DNA from: Saccharothrix sp.
Lineage (GTDB): Bacteria > Actinomycetota > Actinomycetes > Mycobacteriales > Pseudonocardiaceae
DNA: 43,767 nucleotides
Assembly (NCBI RefSeq): GCF_031180885.1
Contig: NZ_JAPSLK010000063.1
Coordinates: 1-43,767, forward strand
Direction of reading: 5' to 3'
Shown: positions 25,394 through 33,244 of the stretch, piece by piece
How the letters are laid out: every line of letters begins with the position of its first letter
How positions within the stretch are numbered: the first letter of the stretch is position 1
Translations under genes and position numbers: made by a program
The notes under the pieces: generated by a model
What the model was told of the DNA's origin: nothing
The model's input: only the letters and a program-made list of their open reading frames with translations
Database searches by the model: none

Positions 25394-26971
25394 GTGAACA
25401 ACAAGACCAAGCGCTGGGTGCTGGCCGGGGGCGGGCTGACGGCGGTCGCGGTGATCGCGGCCGGGGCGATCGTGCTGACCTCGGGGGCGAGTCCGACCAC
25501 CACACCGCCGGTGCCCACGGTGAGACCGCTGCCCGCGCCGGCCGCGCAGGAGTTCGTCAGCGCGCTGATGGCCGGTGACGCGACCCGTGCCGCGGCGGCC
25601 ACCGACGCCGCCGCGGCATCCGAGCCGATCCTGCGGAAGACGTTGCAGGACATGAAAGGCGTCGAGTTCCACGGTCGGCTGGGCACCGTGGCGCCACCGC
25701 CCGAGTCGTCGACGACCACCACGGTGAACCTGGACGTCACGTGGTCGGTGCCGGACAAGACGGCGGTCAAGTACCCGACGACGGTCGAACTGCGGTTGGT
25801 CGACGGGAAGTGGCGGGTGCACTGGGCGCCGACCGTCCTGCACCCGCAGCTCGCCGACGGCCAGACGCTGGCCTACCTGCCGACCTCCGGCGACGGCGCC
25901 CTGCTCGACCGCAACGGCGCGCCGGTGATGCCCGACCTGGCCCCGTTGGTGATGCAGTCGGTGCGCAAGGAGGTCGGCGACCGCACCGGGGTGCCCGGCT
26001 GGCAGATCGCCGGGCTCGACGCCGCGGGCGTGCCGGTGCTCGTGGTGCAGGAGAAGAAGGCCGAGGCGAAGCAGTCGCTGACCGTGACGCTCGACCCGGC
26101 GGTGCAGCGCGCGGCGCAGGCGGCGGTGGACCCGGTGGCGCAGGGCGCGGCGATCGTGGCGATCCAGCCGTCCACGGGCGAGATCCTCGCCGTGGCGCAG
26201 AACTCCGTCGCCAGCGCCAACGGCCTGATCGCGTTGCAGAACTGGTACGAGCCGGGGTCGACGTTCAAGATCGTCACCACGGCGGCGGCGATCACCGCGG
26301 GCACGGCGTCCGTGGACACCGCGGTCGAGTGCCCGGGCAAGAAGACCATCGGGACGCGGCAGATCACCAACGACGGCCAGTTCGACCTGGGGACGGTGTC
26401 GCTGCGGGAGGCGTTCGCGGCGTCGTGCAACACCAGCTACAGCCAACTGGCCGCCGACCTGCCCGCCGACGCCCTGCCCCGCGCGGCGTCGCTGTTCGGG
26501 CTGGACGCGGACTTCACCGTCGCGGGCATCACCACGAACACGGGCAAGGTGCCGGCGGCGGCGACCGTGCCGGAGCGGGTCGAGGCGGGCATCGGTCAGG
26601 GCAAGGTGCTGACCACGCCGTTCGGCATGGCGCTGGCGGCGGCGACCGTGGCGCGCGGGAGCGTGCCGACGCCGCAGTTGATCCGCGAGATCCCGACGAC
26701 CGGCGGCACCGGGCGCGCGCTGCCCGGGAACGTGGCGTCCGCGCTGCGCACCATGATGCGGGGTGTCGTGACCGGCGGGACCGCGACCGAGCTGGGCGCG
26801 CTGGGCGACGTGCGCGGCAAGACCGGGACGGCCCAGCACGGCGACGGTTCGCGCTCGCACGGCTGGTTCATCGGCTACCGCGGCGACTTGGCGTTCGCCG
26901 TGCTGGTCGTGAACGGCGACACCTCGAAGGTCGCCGTCAGCACAGCGGCAACCTTCCTCCGCGGCTTCTAG
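25394..26971 (+). CDS. Penicillin-binding transpeptidase with MecA_N-like domain
   Basis: Product of 525 residues. A single N-terminal membrane anchor (about 8-31) has no lipobox cysteine, unlike related mycobacterial lipoproteins. An NTF2-like MecA_N-type domain (about 48-152, ending VELRLVDGKWRVHWAPTVLHPQL) is followed by a short dimerisation-like region and the transpeptidase domain: STFK with nucleophile S289 (289-292), SCN (344-346) and KTGT (476-479). It cross-links peptidoglycan outside the membrane. GTG start with AAGGGGG four to ten bases upstream. This architecture resembles Rv2864c-like proteins, which tolerate some beta-lactams. It stands alone, convergent with the ABC exporter. 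Confidence 0.93.
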   Translation: MNNKTKRWVLAGGGLTAVAVIAAGAIVLTSGASPTTTPPVPTVRPLPAPAAQEFVSALMAGDATRAAAATDAAAASEPILRKTLQDMKGVEFHGRLGTVAPPPESSTTTTVNLDVTWSVPDKTAVKYPTTVELRLVDGKWRVHWAPTVLHPQLADGQTLAYLPTSGDGALLDRNGAPVMPDLAPLVMQSVRKEVGDRTGVPGWQIAGLDAAGVPVLVVQEKKAEAKQSLTVTLDPAVQRAAQAAVDPVAQGAAIVAIQPSTGEILAVAQNSVASANGLIALQNWYEPGSTFKIVTTAAAITAGTASVDTAVECPGKKTIGTRQITNDGQFDLGTVSLREAFAASCNTSYSQLAADLPADALPRAASLFGLDADFTVAGITTNTGKVPAAATVPERVEAGIGQGKVLTTPFGMALAAATVARGSVPTPQLIREIPTTGGTGRALPGNVASALRTMMRGVVTGGTATELGALGDVRGKTGTAQHGDGSRSHGWFIGYRGDLAFAVLVVNGDTSKVAVSTAATFLRGF

Positions 26972-26975
26972 CCTT

Positions 26976-27029
26976 TTCGGTCACAGCCCTGACCGGCCTT
27001 TGGGTCACACCGGTGGCCGGCCTTTGGGC
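26976..27029. repeat. Short 24-bp direct repeats between convergent genes
   Basis: CCGGCCTTTGGG occurs at 26993-27004 and 27017-27028, each followed by a TCACAC-like tail, with a third degenerate unit at 26976-26990. They fill the 58-bp space between the convergent transpeptidase and ABC exporter genes. No stem is evident. Confidence 0.5.
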
Positions 27030-28895
27030 TCACACTCCGGCGGGCGCTTCGTCGAACTGGGTCCGGTACAGCTCGGCGTAGCGCCCGTCCGCCTCCAGCA
27101 GCTCGGCGTGCGTGCCCCGTTCCACGACCCGGCCGTCCTCCACGACGAGGATCTGGTCGGCGGCGCGGATCGTGGACAGCCGGTGCGCGATCACCAGCGC
27201 GGTCCGGCCGCGCAGCGCCTCGGTCAGCGCGGCCTGGACCGCCGCCTCGGACTCGGAGTCCAGGTGGGCGGTGGCCTCGTCCAGGATGACCACGCGCGGC
27301 CGGGCCAGCAGCAGCCGCGCGATGGTCAGCCGCTGCCGCTCGCCGCCGGACAACCGGTAGCCGCGCTCGCCGACGACCGTGTCCAGGCCGTCGGGCAGGG
27401 ATTCGACCAGTGGCTTGAGGCGGGCGCGGTCGAGGGCGTCCCACAGCTCGTCCTCGGTCGCGTCCGGGCGCGGGTAGGAGAGGTTGGCGCGGATCGTGTC
27501 GTGGAACAGGTGCCCGTCCTGGGTGACCACGCCGACCGCCGCGCGCAGGTCGTCGAAGGCCAGGTCGCGGACGTCCACACCGGACAGCCGCACCGCGCCC
27601 GCGTCGACGTCGTACAGGCGGGGCACGAGCGAGGCGATCGTGGACTTGCCCGCGCCCGACGACCCGACGAGCGCCACCAGTTGGCCGGGCTCGGCGTGGA
27701 AGCTGATGCCGTGCAACACTTCCTCGCCGCCACGACTGTCCAAAGTGGCCACTGATTCGAGCGAGGCGAGCGACACCCGGTCCGCCGCCGGGTACCCGAA
27801 CCGGACGTCCTCGAACGCGACCGACACCGGCCCGTCCGGGACCGGTCGCGGCTGCGGCTTCTCCTCGATCATCGGCTTGAGGTCGAGCACCTCGAAGACC
27901 CGCTCGAAGCTGACCAGCGCCGTCATGACGTCCACGCGCGCGTTGGCGAGCGCGGTCAGCGGCGTGTAGAGGCGGGTGAGCAGGAGGGCGAGCGAGACGA
28001 CCGTGCCCGCGGCGAGGTCGCCGGTCAGCGCGAGGTAGCCGCCGAGCCCGTAGACGAGCGCCTGGGCGAGCGCGGACACCAAGGTCAGACCGGTCATGAA
28101 CCACCGGGTGGCCATCGCCGTGCGAACCCCGATGTCCCGCACCCGAGCCGCCCGCTCCCCGAACTCGTCCACTTCCGCCTCGGGCCGCCCGAACAGCTTG
28201 ACCAGCGTGGCGCCCGGCGCGGAGAACCGTTCGGTCATCTGCGTGGTCATGCCGGCGTTGAGCACGGACGCCTCCCGCTGGAGGTCCGCCATCCGGCTGC
28301 CCGTGCGGCGGGCGGGGAGCACGAAGACCGGCAGCAGCACCAGCGCGAGGGCCGTGACCTGCCAGGAGAGCGTGAACATCACGCCCAGGGACAGGCCGAG
28401 CTGGATGACGTTCGTGACCACTCCGGACAGCGTCGAGGTGAACGCCCGCTGCGCGCCGATCACGTCGTTGTTCAGGCGGCTGACCAACGCCCCGGTGCGG
28501 GTGCGGGTGAAGAACGCGACCGGCATCCGCTGCACGTGCTCGAACACGACCCGGCGAAGGTCGTAGATCAACCCTTCCCCGATCCGCGCCGACTGCCACC
28601 GCTCCACCAGCCCGAGCGCGGCGTCCACGATCGCAATCCCGGCGATCGCGACGGCCAACCAGGCGACGACCGACACGTCCCGCCCACCAACGATCGCGTC
28701 CACGACCCGCCCCGCGAGCACCGGCGTACTCACCGCCAGCACCGCCGACACGACCGTCAGCAACAGGAACACGACCAACTTGGCCCGATGCGGCCGAGCA
28801 AACCCGACAACCCGCCGAAACGTCCCCCGCCGAACCGCCTTGGGCGTACCGGACGCCGCCATCGCACTGCGCATCAAGCCCCATGTGCCATCCAC
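27030..28895 (-). CDS. ABC exporter, fused permease and ATPase
   Basis: Product of 621 residues, a half-transporter. The ABC transmembrane domain (about 35-325) has six predicted helices, with the coupling-helix style segment MPVAFFTRTRTGALVSRLNNDV. The nucleotide-binding domain (about 355-610) shows Walker A GSSGAGKST (411-419), signature LSGGE (515-519), Walker B VVILDE (535-540) and the switch histidine in IAHRLSTI. It works as a dimer to export lipids, peptides or drugs; specificity is not readable. The GTG at 28895 has no clear ribosome binding site; ATG codons at residues 8 or 12 are also possible. An insert of about 20 residues (372-391) lies between the first strands of the ATPase domain. 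Confidence 0.92.
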   Translation of the reverse strand: MDGTWGLMRSAMAASGTPKAVRRGTFRRVVGFARPHRAKLVVFLLLTVVSAVLAVSTPVLAGRVVDAIVGGRDVSVVAWLAVAIAGIAIVDAALGLVERWQSARIGEGLIYDLRRVVFEHVQRMPVAFFTRTRTGALVSRLNNDVIGAQRAFTSTLSGVVTNVIQLGLSLGVMFTLSWQVTALALVLLPVFVLPARRTGSRMADLQREASVLNAGMTTQMTERFSAPGATLVKLFGRPEAEVDEFGERAARVRDIGVRTAMATRWFMTGLTLVSALAQALVYGLGGYLALTGDLAAGTVVSLALLLTRLYTPLTALANARVDVMTALVSFERVFEVLDLKPMIEEKPQPRPVPDGPVSVAFEDVRFGYPAADRVSLASLESVATLDSRGGEEVLHGISFHAEPGQLVALVGSSGAGKSTIASLVPRLYDVDAGAVRLSGVDVRDLAFDDLRAAVGVVTQDGHLFHDTIRANLSYPRPDATEDELWDALDRARLKPLVESLPDGLDTVVGERGYRLSGGERQRLTIARLLLARPRVVILDEATAHLDSESEAAVQAALTEALRGRTALVIAHRLSTIRAADQILVVEDGRVVERGTHAELLEADGRYAELYRTQFDEAPAGV

Positions 28896-29010
28896 GACAC
28901 AGGAGAACGCGCAGGTCGGCTTACGGCTTCCCGCTACCGGGTCACCGGTTGTCCGCTGTCGGCGTACCCACGACCCGCCCCCTGCCCCCGCGTTCCCCGG
29001 CCCGTCCCCG

Positions 29011-29091
29011 CCCCCGCGTTCCTCCCTCTACGGGACGCGCGAGCCGCCAAAAGGTCGCGAATCCGACATGTCCCCGATCGGGTGACGTTGG
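29011..29091. repeat. 80-bp direct repeat, copy 1
   Basis: About 85 percent identical by eye to 30049-30131 in the same orientation. Both copies include GCGTTCCTCC, CTACGGG, ACGCGCGAG, AAAGGTCGCG, ATCCG.CATG and TCCCCGATCGGGTGA. The perfect palindrome CCCGATCGGG lies at 29073-29082. Confidence 0.85.
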
Positions 29092-29148
29092 CCCACCCAC
29101 CCAAACCCCACCGCAACCCCACACAACACCGCGCACCGCACACCCACA

Positions 29149-29290
29149 CCGCCCCGCACACCGCGCACCGCACCGCCACACCGCACCGCACCGCCACACC
29201 GCACCGCACCGCCACACCGCACCGCACCGCCACACCGCACCGCACCGCACCGCACCGCCACACCGCACCGCACCGCCACACCGCACCCAC
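29149..29290. repeat. 18-bp satellite array (CACCGCACCGCACCGCCA type)
   Basis: Seven or more tandem units with an 18-bp period made of CACCGC submotifs; one place carries two extra CACCGC hexamers. Unit count is likely unstable. There are no spacers, so this is not a CRISPR array. The strand is almost pure C/A and G-poor in runs, giving a strong base skew. Confidence 0.85.
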
Positions 29291-29571
29291 ACCACGCGCT
29301 CCGCCGGGCCAGGCCCCCGCACCACACCGGGCACCCACACCGCACTGGGCGCCACGCCGGACCGGCCACCCGCACAACGCCCCGCCGGGCCAGGCACGCC
29401 GCGCCCCGCCGGGCCAGGCATCCCCGCCCAGCCGCGTCCGCACCGCGCTGGGCATCCCCGCCGGGCCGAGTGCGAGCACCAAGCCGAGCGTCCCCACCGC
29501 ACCAGGCCTCCACATCGGGCCCAGGGCACCACCGCACCGAGCGTCCGCGCTGGGCGGGGCGTCGACACCGG

Positions 29572-30012
29572 TCAGGCGAACGACCCGTAGAGCCGCCACC
29601 CGCGCGCCGCTGTCCGAGCCGCGAGCGCGGCCAGGTCGGTCAGGTACGCGAGCGCGTGCTCCTCGGTCAGGTCATCGCCGTCTGCCTGTCGCAGCCGCGC
29701 CCACCGCCGGGCGAGGTCGGCACGCTCCTCCGCGTCCGCCGCCGACAGCCAGTTGATCACCTGGTCGGACACGCCGATCACGAGTGCGTCGTCGTTGTGG
29801 ATGGGTGAGGCCGGGCGCGGCCTGTCGTCGAGGCCGGTTGGGCGACCGGTGTCCTGGTGATGGGGCTGACCCACTTCCCACGGCGTCGTCCGGGTACTCC
29901 GCTGCGCTCTCGATGGCGTCGAACGTGCCACGGGTGCCGAAGGCCCGCACGCGGCAGCGGTTTCGTTGTTGGGCGCGGTGAAGAAATCGGTCGACGGGGC
30001 GTTCGGGGTCAT
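29572..30012 (-). pseudogene. Hypothetical gene with scrambled middle, probably decayed
   Basis: The frame is open for 146 residues from ATG at 30012. The ends look real: TPNAPSTDFFTAPNNETAAA at the start, and NDDALVIGVSDQVINWL to LARRWARLRQADGDDLTEEHALAYLTDLAALAARTAARGWRLYGSFA at the end, with GC-rich third positions. Residues about 22-68 do not: codons such as CCT, GCA, CGT, AGA and AGT appear. In that stretch another frame has the expected codon bias and reads VRAFGTRGTFDAIESAAEYPDDAVG, and a third then reads KWVSPITRTP. Single-base losses at about three places, together restoring frame, would explain this. I recall a similar small actinobacterial family of unknown function but cannot name it. 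Confidence 0.5.
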
Positions 30013-30190
30013 CGGGTTGTCGGCCTTCTGGGTACCTCAACCCCTCCCGCCCCCGCGTTCCTCCTTCTACGGGGACGCGCGAGTCGGGGAAAGGTCGCGG
30101 ATCCGGCATGTCCCCGATCGGGTGATGTTGGAGGGGCCGGGCGTCGGTGCCTTCAATGTGCTGGTCAGGGGGCGGACAGGGGGGCGTTGG
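30013..30190. other. Intergenic region with repeat copy 2
   Basis: Space between the enoyl-CoA hydratase stop and the decayed gene start, both on the minus strand. It is nearly half filled by the 80-bp repeat listed separately. No promoter is evident. Confidence 0.4.
30049..30131. repeat. 80-bp direct repeat, copy 2
   Basis: Second copy of the repeat at 29011-29091, same orientation, 1.04 kb away, with the palindrome CCCGATCGGG at 30113-30122. The two copies bracket the satellite and the decayed small gene. There is no inverted terminal repeat or transposase, so this is not a conventional insertion sequence. Confidence 0.85.
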
Positions 30191-31012
30191 TCAGGAGGTG
30201 GGGGTGCCGGTGGCCAGGGCGGTGAGTTCTGTCAGGCGGCGGACCTGGGCTTCGCGTTCTGCCTGGAGTTGGGACTGTTCGGTGGCGCCCTCGGCGGCGT
30301 GGGCGATCAGGGCGAGGGTTTCGCGGACGGCGCCGGGCATGGGGCGCAGGACCTGGGCCACCAGGTCGTCTACCGCCGCGTCCAAGCGGTCGCCGGGGAC
30401 GACGTGGTTGACCAAGCCGATGCGCTCGGCCTCCTCGCCGCCCACCCGGCGACCGGTCACGCAGATCTCGGCCGCCCTCGCGTACCCGACCAGCCTCACC
30501 AGCGGCAGGGTGCCGCCCAGGTCGGGCACCAGGCCGAGGGAGGTCTCGGCCATGCAGAACTGGACGTCGTCCGCGGCCACGCGGAAGTCGCACGCCAGCG
30601 CGAGTTGGAAGCCCGCGCCGATGGCGTGCCCGTGGACGGCGGCGATCGTCACCCGGTCGGGGTCGCGCAGCCAGCGGAAGCCCTCCTGGAACTCCGCGAT
30701 CAACGCCGCGCCGCCTTCGGGTCCGCGAAGGGTGATCTCCGCCAGACCCGGCTCGCCCTCCACCGGGGCACCGGAGAACATCCGCCGGTCGAGACCGGCG
30801 GAGAAGGCACGACCGGAGCCCCGGACGACCACGACGCGGACGTCCGGGTCCAGCTGCGCGCCGATCGTCCGCAACGCCGCCCAGGTGGACGGCGTCTGTG
30901 CGTTGAGCACGTCGGGACGGTCGAGCGTGATCGTCGCGCGCGGTCCGTCGACGACGAGCCGCACGCCTCCGCGTTCCAGCAGGCCGGCGTCGATGGTGGT
31001 CGGTGCCGACAT
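30191..31012 (-). CDS. Enoyl-CoA hydratase/isomerase family protein
   Basis: Product of 273 residues with the crotonase fold. GSGRAFSAGLDRRMF provides the first oxyanion-hole amide, and HGHAIGAGFQLALACDFRVAADDVQFCMAETSLGLVPDLGGT the second. The position of the first catalytic glutamate of hydratases (usually GG-x-C/F-E-LA) is glutamine here (GAGFQLAL), while the second region keeps ETSLGLVPD. That pattern suggests an isomerase or a hydratase with altered chemistry. A gene of this type near an ABC-F ATPase and a small HTH protein recalls echA12-Rv1473-Rv1473A of M. tuberculosis, though gene order differs. Confidence 0.9.
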   Translation of the reverse strand: MSAPTTIDAGLLERGGVRLVVDGPRATITLDRPDVLNAQTPSTWAALRTIGAQLDPDVRVVVVRGSGRAFSAGLDRRMFSGAPVEGEPGLAEITLRGPEGGAALIAEFQEGFRWLRDPDRVTIAAVHGHAIGAGFQLALACDFRVAADDVQFCMAETSLGLVPDLGGTLPLVRLVGYARAAEICVTGRRVGGEEAERIGLVNHVVPGDRLDAAVDDLVAQVLRPMPGAVRETLALIAHAAEGATEQSQLQAEREAQVRRLTELTALATGTPTS

Positions 31013-31078
31013 GCGCGATACCTCCGGGTTCAGGTCGGCGCCGTCTCTCCTCGACGCCTTTTGTTACCGGAGGGTAGC

Positions 31079-31288
31079 TTACTTCTTCTTCGTGCGGGTG
31101 GCGCCACCGCGACCGCGCAGCTGCACACCGGACTCGCTGAGCACCCGGTGCACGAAGCCGTAGGAGCGTCCGGTGGACTCCGCCAACGCCCGGATGCTCG
31201 CGCCCTTTTCGTACTTCTTCTTCAGGTCAGCGGCCAGCTTGTCCCGCGTGGCGCCGGTGATCCGGGCGCCCTTCTTCAGGTCAGCCAC
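31079..31288 (-). CDS. Small basic HTH protein (Rv1473A-like)
   Basis: Product of 69 residues from the GTG at 31288, which follows GGAAGG; the frame upstream is not convincing. It begins ADLKKGARITGATRDKLAADLKKKYEKGASIRALAESTGRSYGFVHRVLSESGVQLRGRGG and ends with a lysine tail (TRTKKK). The middle is a compact helix-turn-helix (SIRALAESTGRSYGFVHRVL), similar to resolvase-type recognition helices. This small regulator is widespread in actinobacteria next to ABC-F and crotonase genes. It probably binds DNA as a dimer. It lies between those two genes on the same strand, separated by 66 bp from one and 175 bp from the other. Confidence 0.88.
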   Translation of the reverse strand: MADLKKGARITGATRDKLAADLKKKYEKGASIRALAESTGRSYGFVHRVLSESGVQLRGRGGATRTKKK

Positions 31289-31463
31289 CTTGTCCCGCCT
31301 TCCGTAGACAGCAGGTCGGGCCGTGAAAGCCCCTGTCGTCGCAATGATCGAACACGGCGACCAAGAACGCCAGGCGATCATGCGAAAAGATCGGCGAGCG
31401 GTCGATCGGGTGAGGGGCGAACACGGAGAGTGGATCTCCCGTAATGGGACTGAAACCTCTGGC

Positions 31464-33092
31464 TCAGGCCAACTGCACGAGTTCCAGGTACTCCTGCGAC
31501 CAGTGGTCCTCGGTTCCGTCGGGCAGCAGGATCACCCGCTCGGGCTCAAGGGCCTCCACCGCTCCGGGGTCGTGCGTGACCAACACGACCGCGCCCTCGT
31601 AGCGGCGCAGCGCGTCGAGCACCTGCTCGCGGCTCGCCGGGTCGAGGTTGTTGGTCGGCTCGTCGAGCAGCAGCACGTTCGCCGCGCTGGACACCAGCCC
31701 GGCGAGCGCGAGCCGCGTCTTCTCGCCACCGGAGAGGGTGCCCGCCGGCTGGTCGAGCTGCTCGCCGCTGAACAGGAACGTGCCCAGCAACGAGCGGAGC
31801 TGTTGTTCGGGCACGTCCGGCGCGGCGTGGCGGATGTTCTCCCAGACCGTGGCCTGGTGGTCGAGGGTCTCGTGCTCCTGGGCGAAGTAGCCGAGCTTCA
31901 GGCCGTGACCGGGGATGACCTCGCCCGTGTCGGGCTGCTCCATCCGCCCGATCAGGCGCAGCAGGGTCGTCTTGCCGGCGCCGTTGAGGCCGAGGATCAC
32001 CACGCGCGAGCCCCGGTCGATCGCCAGGTCGACGCCGGTGAACACCTCCAGCGACCCGTAGGACTTGCTCAGGCCCTCGGCGGTGAGCGGGGTCCGGCCG
32101 CACGCGGCGGGCTGCGGGAAGCGGATCTTCGCGACCTTGTCCGCCTGGCGGGTCTCCTCCAGGCCGGACAGCAGCTTCTCGGCGCGGCGGGCCATGTTCT
32201 GCGCGGCCACCGCCTTGGTCGCCTTCGCCCGCATCTTGTCGGCCTGCGCCATCAGCGCGCCGGCCTTCTTCTCGGCGTTGGCGCGCTCACGGCGGCGGCG
32301 CTTCTCGTCGGCGGCCCGGGCTTCGAGGTACTTCTTCCAGCCCATGTTGTAGATGTCGATCTCGCCGCGCGTGGCGTCGAGGAACCACACCTTGTTGACC
32401 ACGTCGTCGAGCAGTTCGACGTCGTGGCTGATCACGACCAGCCCGCCGTCGTGGTTCTTGAGGAACCCGCGCAGCCACGCGATCGAGTCGGCGTCGAGGT
32501 GGTTGGTCGGCTCGTCGATCAGCAGGATCGTGCTGGACTTCGCCCCCACGCCCGCCTCGGACGCGGCGAACAGGATTCGCGCCAGCTCGACCCGGCGGCG
32601 CTGACCACCGGACAGGGTCCGCAGCGGCTGGGCGAGGACGCGGTCGGCCAGCCCCAGGTTCGAGCAGATGCGCGCGGCCTCGCTCTCGGCGGCGTACCCG
32701 CCGAGCGCGGCGAACCGCTCTTCGAGCTTGCCGTACTTGCGCACGGCGGCCTGGAGTTCGTCGTCGTCCACCAGTTCGGCCATGGTGGACTGCATCTTCT
32801 CCATGTCCCGCAGCAACTGGTCCAGGCCGCGCGCGGACAGCACGCGGTCCTTGGCGATGACCGACAGGTCGCCCTCGCGCGGGTCCTGCGGCAGGTAGCC
32901 GAGGTCGCCGGTGCGCCGCACGTCGCCCGCGTAGGGCTGACCTTCGCCCGCGAGGACGCGCAGGGACGTGGTCTTGCCCGCGCCGTTGCGGCCGACGAGG
33001 CCGATGCGGTCGCCGGGCTGGACGCGGAGGGTGGCGTCGGACAGCAGGATGCGCGAACCGGCGCGCAACTCGAGATCGGTTGCGGTGATCAA
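31464..33092 (-). CDS. ABC-F family ATPase
   Basis: Product of 542 residues from the TTG at 33092, preceded by GGAG seven bases away; the start ITATDLELRAG matches homologues such as Rv1473. Two ATPase domains lie in one chain without membrane segments. The first has Walker A GRNGAGKT, signature LSGGQ and LLIDEPTNHLD; the second has GLNGAGKT, LSGGE and LLLDEPTNNLD. The interdomain linker (about 230-300) is strongly basic and charged (EKRRRRERANAEKKAG), as in ABC-F proteins that enter the ribosome E site. Members act as translation factors or protect ribosomes from antibiotics. Which role applies here is unknown. Confidence 0.93.
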   Translation of the reverse strand: MITATDLELRAGSRILLSDATLRVQPGDRIGLVGRNGAGKTTSLRVLAGEGQPYAGDVRRTGDLGYLPQDPREGDLSVIAKDRVLSARGLDQLLRDMEKMQSTMAELVDDDELQAAVRKYGKLEERFAALGGYAAESEAARICSNLGLADRVLAQPLRTLSGGQRRRVELARILFAASEAGVGAKSSTILLIDEPTNHLDADSIAWLRGFLKNHDGGLVVISHDVELLDDVVNKVWFLDATRGEIDIYNMGWKKYLEARAADEKRRRRERANAEKKAGALMAQADKMRAKATKAVAAQNMARRAEKLLSGLEETRQADKVAKIRFPQPAACGRTPLTAEGLSKSYGSLEVFTGVDLAIDRGSRVVILGLNGAGKTTLLRLIGRMEQPDTGEVIPGHGLKLGYFAQEHETLDHQATVWENIRHAAPDVPEQQLRSLLGTFLFSGEQLDQPAGTLSGGEKTRLALAGLVSSAANVLLLDEPTNNLDPASREQVLDALRRYEGAVVLVTHDPGAVEALEPERVILLPDGTEDHWSQEYLELVQLA

Positions 33093-33232
33093 GGCGGGAC
33101 TCCGAGTGGATTGTGGTCGTGCGGGGTCGACGGTGCTGCGGGTCGCGCGCACCGGACCTACTCGATCAAGACCACCACACGTCCAGTCTACGGGTCGGCC
33201 GCCACAGGATTAGCCGCGTGTGTCCACCGGCA

Positions 33233-33238
33233 TACATT
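33233..33238 (+). promoter_or_regulatory. Probable -10 box for leaderless SDR transcript
   Basis: TACATT lies six bases before the ATG at 33245, and no ribosome binding site is present, which fits a leaderless mRNA starting at the A of ATG. The same spacing is seen before the dGTPase gene. No good -35 element is visible. Confidence 0.45.
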
Positions 33239-33244
33239 TCGCGC

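Larger units (their letters stand above)
28896..29571. other. Gene-poor, repeat-rich interval
   Basis: No gene supported across 676 bp. It contains one copy of an 80-bp direct repeat (29011-29091), an 18-bp satellite (about 29149-29290), and a degenerate series built on CCGCCGGGCCAGGC (about 29300-29480). Open frames run through on the minus strand only because the repeats avoid stop codons in several phases; the translations are monotonous (for example VRCGVAVRCGVA). Confidence 0.65.

Noticed and set aside
29149..29290. CRISPR-like appearance of the CACCGC repeats
   Set aside because: Units are contiguous with no unique spacers, and there are no cas genes in the window; it is a simple satellite.
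28934..29599. Minus-strand frame of about 220 residues across the satellite
   Set aside because: The translation is a monotonous product of the repeats (VRCGVAVRCGVA) without start signal or codon bias.
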